From 55-13 sp964501275 (GTDB lineage Bacteria > Armatimonadota > Fimbriimonadia > Fimbriimonadales > Fimbriimonadaceae), in NCBI GenBank assembly GCA_964501275.1, contig CAZCSP010000011.1, forward strand, positions 1 to 64,000: a stretch of 64,000 nt of DNA. The letters are read 5' to 3'. Each line of letters opens with the position of its first letter. Position 1 is the first letter of the stretch. Positions 41,720 to 50,097 of the stretch are shown here, in pieces. The notes beneath the pieces were generated by a model. It was not told the DNA's origin and did no database searches. It saw nothing but the letters and a program-made list of their open reading frames with translations. Both the position numbers and the translations under genes were made by a program.

Positions 41720-41896
41720 GATGGGGGTGATGGACGTGAGTTCGTGAGGGCGTGAGGGAGATGATGTTTTGTTATTTTATTATAATAGATATTTTCGCCT
41801 GAGGTTGCCGGTTACCGGTCTGTGAACGGAGTTGTACAGGTCAGTCAAGCTCTCACGATTTCACGATCTCACGAACTCACGTCCATCACCCCCATC
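41720..41896. repeat. Perfect 29-bp inverted repeat around an AT-rich promoter-like core
   Basis: Arms 41720-41748 and 41868-41896 are exact reverse complements, 119 bp apart. The core includes TTTTATTATAATAGATATT (TATAAT at 41781-41786). The 392-bp spacer 41565-41956 otherwise holds GTGAGGGCGTGAGG-type low-complexity words and the terminator at 41908. Confidence 0.9.
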
Positions 41897-41907
41897 ACGT
41901 AAATCAC

Positions 41908-41938
41908 AAAAAAAGCCCCCGTCCAACGGAACGGGGGC
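41908..41938 (-). terminator. Intrinsic terminator after the lipoprotein gene
   Basis: On the minus strand GCCCCCGT pairs with ACGGGGGC over 8 bp and is followed by seven T residues. It lies 18 bp after the stop of the lipoprotein gene at 41957. Confidence 0.9.
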
Positions 41939-41956
41939 GAGGGGGAGTATGGGAAC

Positions 41957-42409
41957 TCAGGCGTCCGACTTCTTGGCCGGAATGTACTCTTTGTCGGAGG
42001 CCAATAGGGCTTTCACCTCGACGGAATCTGCCTTGAGGTCTTTCAGCGCATCCTTTTCACCAAGCACTACGCCTTCCTCGGGGACGCGCTTGGGCTCGAC
42101 GGTGGTGCCGGGTTCTACAATGGCTCCGTAGAACTGGGGTTCCTCGGGCTGATTCTTGGGTTGGACGGACTCATCGCCTTTGATGGCCGCCACGAACGTG
42201 ACTTGACGAACGGCGTCTTTGCCGTTGTTCTTCCAGGTGGGCAAGGCGACGACGTAAACCTTCCCGTCTTTGGGATCAGTCCAGTCCTCGAGCTTGACGG
42301 AGACGACTTCGATGCCATTGGATGCCGCCGCGACCTTGGGATCGCAGCCGGTTCCAACGATGGAGAGGAGCAAAACGATGCCTAGCAACACCGCGTGCAA
42401 TCTGTTCAT
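41957..42409 (-). CDS. Lipoprotein
   Basis: A 150-residue protein with lipobox IVGTGC and an AGGAGG ribosome site 8 bases before the ATG at 42409. The mature domain (SNGIEVVSVKLEDWTDPKDG, then ALPTWKNNGKDAVRQVTFVA) looks like the beta-sandwich FxLYD/DUF-type domains that occur in lipoproteins. Function is unknown. It is followed by a terminator and is a single-gene transcript. Confidence 0.8.
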   Translation of the reverse strand: MNRLHAVLLGIVLLLSIVGTGCDPKVAAASNGIEVVSVKLEDWTDPKDGKVYVVALPTWKNNGKDAVRQVTFVAAIKGDESVQPKNQPEEPQFYGAIVEPGTTVEPKRVPEEGVVLGEKDALKDLKADSVEVKALLASDKEYIPAKKSDA

Positions 42410-42638
42410 ATATGAACCTCCTGTTGAACTGCCGAAGGGCTCTTGTTCCCCCCGACCCTTCATGATGGGTCTGCTTTGGGTCGGAGAAGGGTCTTGGTTT
42501 TCTAGGACCCTTTTTTGGGGGCGGAGGTTGGAGGGGGGAGGGCGGGGTTCGGAAGGAGGGATTTTCGGCTTGAGCCCCGGCCCGAACCATCCGGGGTCTA
42601 CGATTTACGCCCTCGTCCCTCCAACCTCCGCCAACCCC

Positions 42639-43523
42639 CTACCGATTCTTCGGATCCAACTTGGCTCTCAACCCGTCGCCGACGAAGCTGAGAGCGAAGA
42701 TGGAGACGCTTAGCATGACGGCGGCGGGGATCAGGGCTTCGGGGTGGGCTTGCATATTTTGGCGGGCCAGGTTCAGCATTCCTCCCCAGCTTGGATTGGG
42801 CGGGCGGATGCCGATGCCAAGAAAGCTGAGGGTGGCTTCGGCGAGGATGGTTCCGGCCAAGTCCACCATGCTGACCGCCAGCAATATCCCCCAAATCTGG
42901 GGCAGGACGTGGCGGGTGACGACGTAAAAGGTCGAGGCGCCGCTGGCTTTGGAGGCGATGACAAACTCCCGATCTTTCAAACTCGCGATTTGGCTTCGGA
43001 CCAGGCGCGCAATGGAGGGCCAGGCCGTGCAGGAGAGCGCGGCGATGACCGGGATCGTCCCCTGCTCCACAATCGCTTTCAACGCCGGGTTCCCGACCGA
43101 GGCACTGGAGAATGCGCCGATCAGGAGCATGCCGAGCAGGATGTCGGGAAAGGCGAACATGGCGTCGGTGAGGCGCATGGCGGGTTCGCGAATCCACTTG
43201 GGAGCATAGACGCCGATGGTTCCCACAATCAAGCCCACCAACAGCGCGATCCCCTGTACCGTGAGGCCGATGATCAGTGAGGTTCGACCGCCTTGGGCCA
43301 GCCTCGCCATCACGTCCCGGCCCAGTTCGTCGGTCCCCAGCGGATACTTCCCTCCCGCAGGAAGGAACGGACGATCCACGATGGCAGTCACGGCGTTGAA
43401 ATCCGTGCTGTCGGGCGGCCTCAACTGGGACGACCGCATAGCCGGGACGACGAAGGAGAAAACGACCAGCGCCACCAAGTACACGCCACCGATCCAAAGG
43501 AGCCAGGGCCGCTTCGCCTTCAA
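42639..43523 (-). CDS. ABC transporter permease, DppC/OppC type
   Basis: A 294-residue permease with about six helices. It has the OppC_N-like start (KRPWLLWIGGVYLVALVVFS), HPLGTDELGRDV-like GKYPLGTDELGRDVMARL, and the EAA loop EFVIASKASGASTFYVVTRH. It imports dipeptides, oligopeptides or nickel with its DppB partner. It overlaps that gene by 4 bp (43520-43523). The ATPases and binding protein are not in the window. Confidence 0.9.
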   Translation of the reverse strand: MKAKRPWLLWIGGVYLVALVVFSFVVPAMRSSQLRPPDSTDFNAVTAIVDRPFLPAGGKYPLGTDELGRDVMARLAQGGRTSLIIGLTVQGIALLVGLIVGTIGVYAPKWIREPAMRLTDAMFAFPDILLGMLLIGAFSSASVGNPALKAIVEQGTIPVIAALSCTAWPSIARLVRSQIASLKDREFVIASKASGASTFYVVTRHVLPQIWGILLAVSMVDLAGTILAEATLSFLGIGIRPPNPSWGGMLNLARQNMQAHPEALIPAAVMLSVSIFALSFVGDGLRAKLDPKNR

Positions 43524-44524
43524 ACCTGTCCCTCCCGAATCCTGGGGTCGAGGATGGGCAGGAGGATGTCCACCAGGAGGTTCAAGAGGAGGAACATCAG
43601 CCCGGTTGCCAGCACGATGCCCTGAATCCTGGGCATATCGCCAAGCAGAATCGCGTCGATCCCCTCCTGTCCGATACCGGGGATCGTGAATATTGTCTCC
43701 AGAACGAACGAGCCGGTTAGGAGGAACCCAAAGCTGGTGCCGACCACGGTGATGACGGGAAGGATAGCGTTCCTCAGTCCATGCCTAAAGACCAGGCGGC
43801 GCGGCGGGACGCCCTTGGCGATGGCGGTTCGCATGAACTCCTGCTGGAGCGTCTCGATCATGCTGGCTCGGGTCACGCGGGTCAGGAGAGCGGAGGGACG
43901 CGCGGCGAGAATGCCGACAGGCAGGATCATATACATCCACAGCGGCGCGCGCATGTTGACCTCCCAAGTCGGCGGCAAAACGTCCATCTTGGTGGCAAAA
44001 AAGTACACCAAAACGGGAGCCAGCACGAAGGTTGGGATGGTCACGCCGAGGGTGGAAAAGATGAGGATTGCAGTATCGGGAGGTTTGGTGCGATAAATTC
44101 CCGCGATGGTCCCCAACGACAGACCGACAATGGCGGCGACCACAATCGCGCTCAGGGCAAACATCGCGGTGATCGGCAGCTTCTCGAACAGCATCTCCCG
44201 GATGTCGCGCTTCGTGCCGAAGTAGCTCTTTCCAAAATCAAGCTTGGCCGCATTCCCCAAGAACTCGACATAGCGGATTGGCCAGGCACGGTTCAGGCCC
44301 ATCTGCTCCCGCAAAGCTTCTACCTGAGCCGCACTCGCCTTGTCCCCCGCCAAAACCGTCGCCGCGTCCCCCGGAGAAACCTCATCGGCCAGGAAGACGA
44401 CGAGGGAGATAAAGACGAGGCTAAAAATGCCGTACAGGAGCCGCAACCCGACCGCCTTCAGAGTGCCGGGGATAGCCGAAGGCGTGCGCGGAACTTCCGA
44501 TTGGGATGGCGAGGCTTGTTCCAC
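43520..44524 (-). CDS. ABC transporter permease, DppB/OppB type
   Basis: A 334-residue permease. After a 25-residue tail comes the first helix (LLYGIFSLVFISLVVFLADE), the loop LREQMGLNRAWPIRYVEFLG and the EAA motif EFMRTAIAKGVPPRRLVFRH, followed by GIGQEGIDAILLGDMPRIQG. The extra N-terminus is slightly longer than usual. It is coupled to the DppC-like gene. Confidence 0.9.
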   Translation of the reverse strand: MEQASPSQSEVPRTPSAIPGTLKAVGLRLLYGIFSLVFISLVVFLADEVSPGDAATVLAGDKASAAQVEALREQMGLNRAWPIRYVEFLGNAAKLDFGKSYFGTKRDIREMLFEKLPITAMFALSAIVVAAIVGLSLGTIAGIYRTKPPDTAILIFSTLGVTIPTFVLAPVLVYFFATKMDVLPPTWEVNMRAPLWMYMILPVGILAARPSALLTRVTRASMIETLQQEFMRTAIAKGVPPRRLVFRHGLRNAILPVITVVGTSFGFLLTGSFVLETIFTIPGIGQEGIDAILLGDMPRIQGIVLATGLMFLLLNLLVDILLPILDPRIREGQV

Positions 44525-44668
44525 GGGTTAAAGAGTATGGCATAGGGGGGAGGGCGTTGGGCATTGGGCTTTGGGCTTTGGGCTTTGGGGGGCTTGTCGC
44601 TTTTTGATAAAGCGAATGCAATCCACCACCCCATGGGCCCAATGCCCAAAACCTAACGCCTTCCCCGC

Positions 44669-45214
44669 CTACCGCATGATCGTCACGTTCGTGATGCGGT
44701 CGCCGCGTTCAATTTTTTTCACCACGTCCATCCCGTGGACCACCTGACCGAAGACGGTGTAGTTGCCATCGAGGAAGCGGGCTCGGGTGAGGAGGATGTA
44801 GAACTGGCTGTCGCCGGAGTTGCGGTCTCCCGGGATGGCGGCCAGGCCGACGGCGCCTTCATCGTTGGAGAATCCGCTGTCCTCATAGGCCACCTTCTTC
44901 CCGCTTCCCCCACTGCCGATCGTGGGGTCGTCCACGTCCTTGGTCTTGGTTAGGGGATCGCCCATCTGGATCATGAAGGGCCGGGGCGTCTTTTCGGCTC
45001 GGAAGACCTTTTGCCCGTCGTAGAACTTGTCGTTCGCCAAGGCAATGATCTGAGCCGTTGCTTTGGGAGCTTCCTTGGTATGGAGCTTGATGAAGACGTT
45101 GCCCCGCCCTTCAACGGCGATCTTCATCACCGTTTCGCCGGGCTTCGGGGAATATTGGCCGATGGCAAGCGCCACTGCGACGCTCAACACCAGCAAGACC
45201 AAGAATGATCGCAT
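44669..45214 (-). CDS. Secreted cyclophilin-type peptidyl-prolyl isomerase
   Basis: A 181-residue protein with a signal peptide (MRSFLVLLVLSVAVALAIG). The cyclophilin core is recognisable: FIKLHTKEAPKATAQIIALA, FHRxxxxFMIQMGDP-like KVFRAEKTPRPFMIQMGD, SQFYILLTRARFLDG and YTVFGQVVHGMDVVKKIERG. The usual catalytic Arg of FHR is replaced in the altered KVFRAEK context. It would act on folding outside the cytoplasm. Confidence 0.9.
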   Translation of the reverse strand: MRSFLVLLVLSVAVALAIGQYSPKPGETVMKIAVEGRGNVFIKLHTKEAPKATAQIIALANDKFYDGQKVFRAEKTPRPFMIQMGDPLTKTKDVDDPTIGSGGSGKKVAYEDSGFSNDEGAVGLAAIPGDRNSGDSQFYILLTRARFLDGNYTVFGQVVHGMDVVKKIERGDRITNVTIMR

Positions 45215-45257
45215 GTGTAATCTACAGACGTTCTACCCGACTTGGCGACTCCACAAA

Positions 45258-45782
45258 CTACTCAGAGAGTTCGCGACCGTAGCCGTCGAACTTGACGCCG
45301 CCGGTCAAGATGATGATTCCGTCGATAATGGACCATAGGTATCCAATGGCGAAGCACGGGGTGAAGACAAGCTGCATCACCCCGTGTGCCGCGTAGCCCA
45401 AATAGATTCGCCCGACGCCGGGGATGAGGAGTTGGAGAATCCCTCCGAGAACGCGGCTCCGGTCGCTGCGGATGGGTGAATAGGCGGGGGTGAATCCCGG
45501 GTGTGCGGCCAAAGCATCTGGGCCAAAGGTCCGCGCGGGCGTGTGATAGGAGTTGGAAAGGGCAGACATAACAGGAGGGGGCGGAGGCGTGGCCAGGGTC
45601 TGGGAGGCGTTGAAAACGTTCCTCAACTCAATCACCCGATCCGCCGGCAGCCACTCCGGCATCCCCGTCTGCCAAACGTAGGTCTCCCGGGCGATCACAC
45701 CGCCATCGATCAACTCGTCGATCTGCTCACGAGTCAGGGGCCCCAACTGCCCATAGTGTCCAATGTAGTACCAATCCGCCAC
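45258..45782 (-). CDS. GYF_2/TM2 domain membrane protein
   Basis: A 174-residue protein with a GTG start. Residues 2-50 form a GYF_2 (DUF4339) domain: WYYIGHYGQLGPLTREQIDE then WQTGMPEWLPADRV. A Pro-rich linker follows. The end is a TM2 domain of two helices (LLIPGVGRIYLGYAAHGVMQ, CFAIGYLWSIIDGIIIL). Such proteins are common and of unknown role. Its 5' side is next to the telomere-like spacer at 45850-45955. Confidence 0.88.
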   Translation of the reverse strand: MADWYYIGHYGQLGPLTREQIDELIDGGVIARETYVWQTGMPEWLPADRVIELRNVFNASQTLATPPPPPVMSALSNSYHTPARTFGPDALAAHPGFTPAYSPIRSDRSRVLGGILQLLIPGVGRIYLGYAAHGVMQLVFTPCFAIGYLWSIIDGIIILTGGVKFDGYGRELSE

Positions 45783-45980
45783 TGCGCTTCCCTGGAACGA
45801 ATTGCATTGTACAGAAACATTTGGGAATGCGCGAGGCGATAGGGACTTAGGCACCGGGGTTTTAGGTTTTTGAGTTTGATGCTAGGGACCACGACCTACA
45901 ACAAGCCGTCCAACCTAAAACCTAAAACCTAAAACCAAGAACCTAAAACCCCGAGCCCTGTCCCGGTACCCTATAGGGCG

Positions 45981-47540
45981 ATGTCTGTTCGCGTCCGCTT
46001 TGCGCCTAGTCCTACCGGATTGCTCCACGTCGGAGCTCTCCGCACCGTTCTATTCGACTACCTTTTCGCCAAGAACCAGGGCGGGCAGAACATTCTGCGC
46101 ATCGAGGACACCGACCGGTCTCGCTACAACCCGGACAGCGAGCAGGAGTTTGTGGAGACGCTCGCGTGGGTGGGGATCACGTTTGACGAGGGACCGCACA
46201 TCGGCGGTCCGCATGGCCCCTATCGCCAGAGCGAGCGGAAAGAGGCGGGCATCTATGCGACTTGGATCGACAAGCTCATAGAGTTGGGCCACGCCTACCG
46301 CGCCTTTGATACGACTCAAGAGCTTGAGGAGATGCGGGAGTACCAGCAGATCAACAAGATGCCGACTGGCTACTTCGGCGGCGATTGGCGGGATGCGCCG
46401 GAATCCAAGGTAGAAGCCGCCATCGCCGAGGGCAAGCCCTACGTCATCCGCCAGCGCATTCCCCGCGACCGAACCGTCGTCGTGGAGGACTTCATCCGAG
46501 GTCGCGTCGAATTCGACACCAACACTCTGCCCGACCCGGTCCTCATCAAGGCGGACGGAATGCCGACCTACCACTTTGCCGCGATGGTGGACGACCACCT
46601 GATGGGCATCACCCACGTTTTGCGTGGCGAGGAATGGATCTCCACCTCGCCCAACCACTGGCTGCTATTCGAGATGTTCGGCTGGGAGCACCCAGTCTTC
46701 GTGCATTGTCCGGTGATCGTCGGCGCGGATGGCAAAAAGCTCTCCAAGCGCCACGGCGCGACCAGGGTCTTGGACTACGCCGCCCAGGGCTATATGCCGG
46801 ATGCGCTCAAGAACTTTATTGCTCTGATTGGCTGGTCGCCGGGAGAGGATCGCGAAGTGCTGAGCGAAGAGGAGTTGATCCAAGCCTTCGACCTCAAGGG
46901 CCTGCAACCCTCGCCGGGGCGGTTCGATATCGAGAAGCTGAAATGGCTCAACGGCCACCGTATCCGCCAAATGTCCCCCGAGGCGTTGCTGGACACGCTA
47001 CTCGCCTTCATCGAGACGCCCTATACCAAGGAGTATTGGGTGAACTACGTCGAAGAGGACCCGATGCCGAATAAGAAGCCGGTGATCGGGGTCGATGTGT
47101 GGTCGCGGCTCTATCGCTTGCGCGAGGCGGCCCTGAAGGATCGGGCCTATGTGCTGGAGTGCGTGAAGCTCGAACAAGAGCGAGTCCAGACCCTGGCGGA
47201 CTTTGGCGAAGCCTGCGAGTTCTTCCTGGTGGAACAGGTGGAGTTTGATCCCAAGGCGGTCGATAAATGGTTTGGCCAGGCTCATGTGCCCGCGCTGTTT
47301 GACTTCTTGTTGGAGCGGTTTTCGGCTTCGGAGACGGCTTCCGTGGAGTGGTGCGAGATGCTGATCAAAGAGTTTGCGGAGAAGAACGACTTCGAAAAAA
47401 TCGGCCCCGTCGTGCATCCCACCCGGGTTGCGCTGACGGGCAAGACGGTCGGGCCTGGCCTGTTTGAACTAATGAGCGTCCTGGGGCCGGCGCGGATGGT
47501 GAAGAGGCTGGAGAGGGCGAAGGCAAAGGTGGACCGCTGA
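45981..47540 (+). CDS. gltX: Glutamyl-tRNA synthetase
   Basis: A 519-residue class I synthetase. FAPSPTGLLHVGALRTVLFD gives the HIGH-type motif (HVGA), and KKLSKRHGA is the KMSKS loop. The RIEDTDRSR segment and the C-terminal helical anticodon domain follow. It charges tRNA-Glu, and perhaps tRNA-Gln in a GatCAB-dependent system. The stop codon TGA comes from a REP element (47531-47554), so the last three codons (VDR) are repeat-derived. The upstream spacer has CCTAAAACCT tandem words. Confidence 0.96.
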   Translation: MSVRVRFAPSPTGLLHVGALRTVLFDYLFAKNQGGQNILRIEDTDRSRYNPDSEQEFVETLAWVGITFDEGPHIGGPHGPYRQSERKEAGIYATWIDKLIELGHAYRAFDTTQELEEMREYQQINKMPTGYFGGDWRDAPESKVEAAIAEGKPYVIRQRIPRDRTVVVEDFIRGRVEFDTNTLPDPVLIKADGMPTYHFAAMVDDHLMGITHVLRGEEWISTSPNHWLLFEMFGWEHPVFVHCPVIVGADGKKLSKRHGATRVLDYAAQGYMPDALKNFIALIGWSPGEDREVLSEEELIQAFDLKGLQPSPGRFDIEKLKWLNGHRIRQMSPEALLDTLLAFIETPYTKEYWVNYVEEDPMPNKKPVIGVDVWSRLYRLREAALKDRAYVLECVKLEQERVQTLADFGEACEFFLVEQVEFDPKAVDKWFGQAHVPALFDFLLERFSASETASVEWCEMLIKEFAEKNDFEKIGPVVHPTRVALTGKTVGPGLFELMSVLGPARMVKRLERAKAKVDR

Positions 47541-47554
47541 TCTCCAGATCGGCC
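47531..47554. repeat. REP 1 (inverted, upstream of transposase)
   Basis: Core GGACCGCTGATCTCCAGATC then GGCC. It overlaps the last codons and stop of gltX. The core is the reverse complement of the copies at 48307 and 2590. Confidence 0.9.
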
Positions 47555-47595
47555 ACTTGTACCTTTTGAGTGCTTGGATAAGGGAAGCGACCAGT

Positions 47596-47618
47596 GGACC
47601 GCCGATCTCCAGATCGGC
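47596..47618. repeat. REP 2 (inverted, upstream of transposase)
   Basis: The core GCCGATCTCCAGATCGGC (47601-47618) is a near-perfect palindrome preceded by GGACC. Same orientation as REP 1. Confidence 0.9.
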
Positions 47619-47667
47619 AAGCTTGTAGCCACTGCTTGTTCGTATCTGAGCCTGGTACGATCACCCT

Positions 47668-48408
47668 ATGTATCGGCCCGGGAGCCACCCGCCTGCTTCC
47701 AAGCAAATCAACCCAAATAAGCCCAAGGGTTGGTACGATCGCTCCTACCTACCTCACTTCGACGTTTTTGGCCTCAACCAGTTTGTGACCTTCCGACTCC
47801 ACGACTCGGTTCCGGAAAAGGTGATCAAGCAGTGGGAAGAAGAACTGAAATTCATGCCCGAAGAGAAGCGGCGCATCCAGGTGATTCGGATGATCGAGAA
47901 GTATCTGGACCTTGGTCGGGGCCACTCCTGGCTGGCTAATCCAGCCATTGCCCAGATCGTCGTCGACAGCCTTGAGTTTTGGGATAACCAGCGGTACAAG
48001 CTTCACGCCTATGTAGTGATGCCAAACCATGTCCACGTTCTTTTCAAGCCGTTTGAAGGGCAACACCTTTATGCCCTCATCCAGTCGATTAAGAAATACA
48101 CGTCGCGAAGAGCCGATGCACAGTTGGGACGCCGAGGGCCGTTTTGGTATCGGGAGTACTTCGACCGCTATATGCGCGATGAACAGCACTTCATCAAAAC
48201 CGTTGCCTACATCCACCAAAATCCGGTCAAAGCGGGTCTGTGTTCAAGTCCTGCTGATTGGCCGTTTTCTTCTGCCCAGAAAATGAAGGGTGAACTACAA
48301 GCGGAGGCCGATCTGGAGATCAGCGGTCCATCGTTGCTTCCCTTTATCCAAGCCAACCGAAATGTACAAGCGGGGGCCGATCTGGAGATCGGCGGTCCAG
48401 GGGAATGA
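47668..48408 (+). CDS. REP-associated tyrosine transposase (RAYT)
   Basis: A 246-residue Y1-type single-strand transposase. The metal-binding HUH motif is seen in HAYVVMPNHVHVLF and the catalytic Tyr is in YIHQNPVKAGL. KKYTSRRADAQLG is also typical of RAYTs. RAYTs mobilise REP palindromes; here two REPs in one orientation stand upstream and two in the other downstream, a BIME-like frame. The C-terminus (ADLEISGPS...GADLEIGGPGE) is translated from those downstream REPs, so the last 35 residues may be non-native. It overlaps hisD by 4 bp (ATGA at 48405). Confidence 0.92.
   Translation: MYRPGSHPPASKQINPNKPKGWYDRSYLPHFDVFGLNQFVTFRLHDSVPEKVIKQWEEELKFMPEEKRRIQVIRMIEKYLDLGRGHSWLANPAIAQIVVDSLEFWDNQRYKLHAYVVMPNHVHVLFKPFEGQHLYALIQSIKKYTSRRADAQLGRRGPFWYREYFDRYMRDEQHFIKTVAYIHQNPVKAGLCSSPADWPFSSAQKMKGELQAEADLEISGPSLLPFIQANRNVQAGADLEIGGPGE
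48307..48329. repeat. REP 3
   Basis: GCCGATCTGGAGATC then AGCGGTCC; identical to the copy at 2590-2612. Confidence 0.9.
48376..48398. repeat. REP 4
   Basis: As REP 3 with one base changed; preceded by GTACAAG as in other copies. It lies just before the hisD start at 48405. Confidence 0.9.
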
Positions 48409-49769
48409 AACTCTTCAACCCCACCGACGACCCCCGGCCCTTTCTCCGCTCTCGCGGAGTCCGGTATGAGGAATCGGTCGGCCAGGTTGTCCAAGACATT
48501 ATCCAGGATGTCCGGCATCGGGGCGACCAGGCACTTCTGGACAACGCCCGCAAGTTCGACTCCCCTCACATCGACCGCCTTCTTGCCACTCAAGAGGAGA
48601 TCGACGAGGCGATGCCGAAGGCGGAGTATGCCTTTGCTATCGACCATGCCATTGAGCGCGTGAAGGCCTTCCATGAGAGCCAGTTGGCGGCCCTTACCCA
48701 AGGTTGGCAGGAGCAGGAGTTCCAGTCGGCGGAGGAGCGCAAGCGCGATGGGCAGCCTCGCCACCATGCCGCCAACCATCGCTGGACCTGGAACCGCGCC
48801 CCGGAGGGCTCCACTCTCGGCCAGAGATTGTCCCCGCTTCAAAGGGTCGGCGCCTATGTCCCTGGCGGAAATGCCAACTATCCCAGTTCGGTCGTCATGA
48901 ACGTCGTCCCGGCCCAGGTCGCGGGGGTGAACCATGTGACGGTCACGACTCCGGTGAGCGAAAACGGCCAACTTTCTCCCGCCGTCCTCTATGCGGCTCG
49001 CTATTGCGGCGTGGCCAAGGTGGCCAAGGTCGGGGGGGCGGCGGCGGTGGCGGCTTTGGCTTTGGGCACCGAGACCATCGACCGGGTGGACAAGATCGTC
49101 GGACCCGGCAACCGCTACGTCAACGAGGCCAAACGTCAGCTATGGGGAAGCGTGGGCCTGGATGGCTATGCCGGACCGAGCGAAGTCTGCGTTCTGGTCG
49201 ACGAAACCGCTAACGCCCGTTTCGCCGCCGCCGACTTCCTCACGCAGATAGAGCACGCCCCCGATAATGCCGGGTTCCTGGTCAGCACCTCGGAGGCAAA
49301 GGCGCAGGAGGTCCTTGCTGAGATCGAGATCCAACTTAAAGGAGCCCAGCGAGAAGAAACCATGCGGCAGGCGATGGCGGAACAAAGTGCGGTAATAGTA
49401 GTTCGGGACTTGGCGGAAGCCTGCGAGATCGTCGACCTGATCGCGCCGGAGCACCTCACTATCTCGACCAAAAATGCTGAAGACGCGATGGCGAAGATTC
49501 GCAATGCGGGGTGCATTTTGCTGGGTGAGTGGACTCCAGAGAGCGCGGGCGACTACTGCGCAGGGCCTTCCCACACCCTACCCACCGCCACCGCCGCGCG
49601 ATTCGGGTCGCCGGTAAATGTGCTGGACTTCCTTAAGTTGCAGAGCGTGATGCGGCTGAGCCAGAAGGAGCTCGGGGAGCTAAGAGAGACCATCGAAGCC
49701 TTTGGGTCGATGGAAGGATTCCCGACCCATGGCTCCGGGGCAAGTATAAGATTTCAAAGCAAGACTTAA
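48405..49769 (+). CDS. hisD: Histidinol dehydrogenase
   Basis: A 454-residue zinc enzyme catalysing the last two steps of histidine synthesis. It has VGAYVPGGNANYPSSVVMNV, VDKIVGPGNRYVNEAKRQL and the catalytic Glu-His in IAPEHLTI, with AGPSEVCVLVDE. Residues about 98-140 hold an extra charged stretch (EERKRDGQPRHHAANHRWTW) where homologs have a short loop. The ATG is inside the transposase frame (ATGA overlap), just after REP 4. No other his gene is nearby. Confidence 0.95.
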   Translation: MKLFNPTDDPRPFLRSRGVRYEESVGQVVQDIIQDVRHRGDQALLDNARKFDSPHIDRLLATQEEIDEAMPKAEYAFAIDHAIERVKAFHESQLAALTQGWQEQEFQSAEERKRDGQPRHHAANHRWTWNRAPEGSTLGQRLSPLQRVGAYVPGGNANYPSSVVMNVVPAQVAGVNHVTVTTPVSENGQLSPAVLYAARYCGVAKVAKVGGAAAVAALALGTETIDRVDKIVGPGNRYVNEAKRQLWGSVGLDGYAGPSEVCVLVDETANARFAAADFLTQIEHAPDNAGFLVSTSEAKAQEVLAEIEIQLKGAQREETMRQAMAEQSAVIVVRDLAEACEIVDLIAPEHLTISTKNAEDAMAKIRNAGCILLGEWTPESAGDYCAGPSHTLPTATAARFGSPVNVLDFLKLQSVMRLSQKELGELRETIEAFGSMEGFPTHGSGASIRFQSKT

Positions 49770-49778
49770 ATGGGTCCT

Positions 49779-49796
49779 CCCGCCCTTGCGGGCGGG
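49779..49796. repeat. CCCGCCC hairpin in hisD downstream spacer
   Basis: CCCGCCC-TTGC-GGGCGGG, a 7-bp stem 10 bp after hisD; no T-run follows, so it is a doubtful terminator. The remainder of the 322-bp spacer up to 50091 is AT-rich at 49890-49930 and otherwise featureless. Confidence 0.7.
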
Positions 49797-50097
49797 ATTA
49801 CCGTGTGGCAACTAGATTAGACTCGAGGAGCCTTGCGGCCCGTTCGAAATCCCCAAAACCTCAAGAAGAGGTTCCATTAAGATAAACCACTTTTCAAAAT
49901 TTGCCAAGGGGTTTTTTGAGAATTTTTTCCTAGTCGGGAACTTTGCGAAAGCTGGTAGCAGTAACGGGGCGATTTTGAGGGCAGAGGTTCGAGGGTGGAG
50001 GGCGGAAAGTCGGATATCCCGATAAACTCACCAAATCCGCCCTCTCCCCTCCGCCCTCCGACCTCGTCACAGAAGCCTCCGGGTACCCTCCGTGCCG

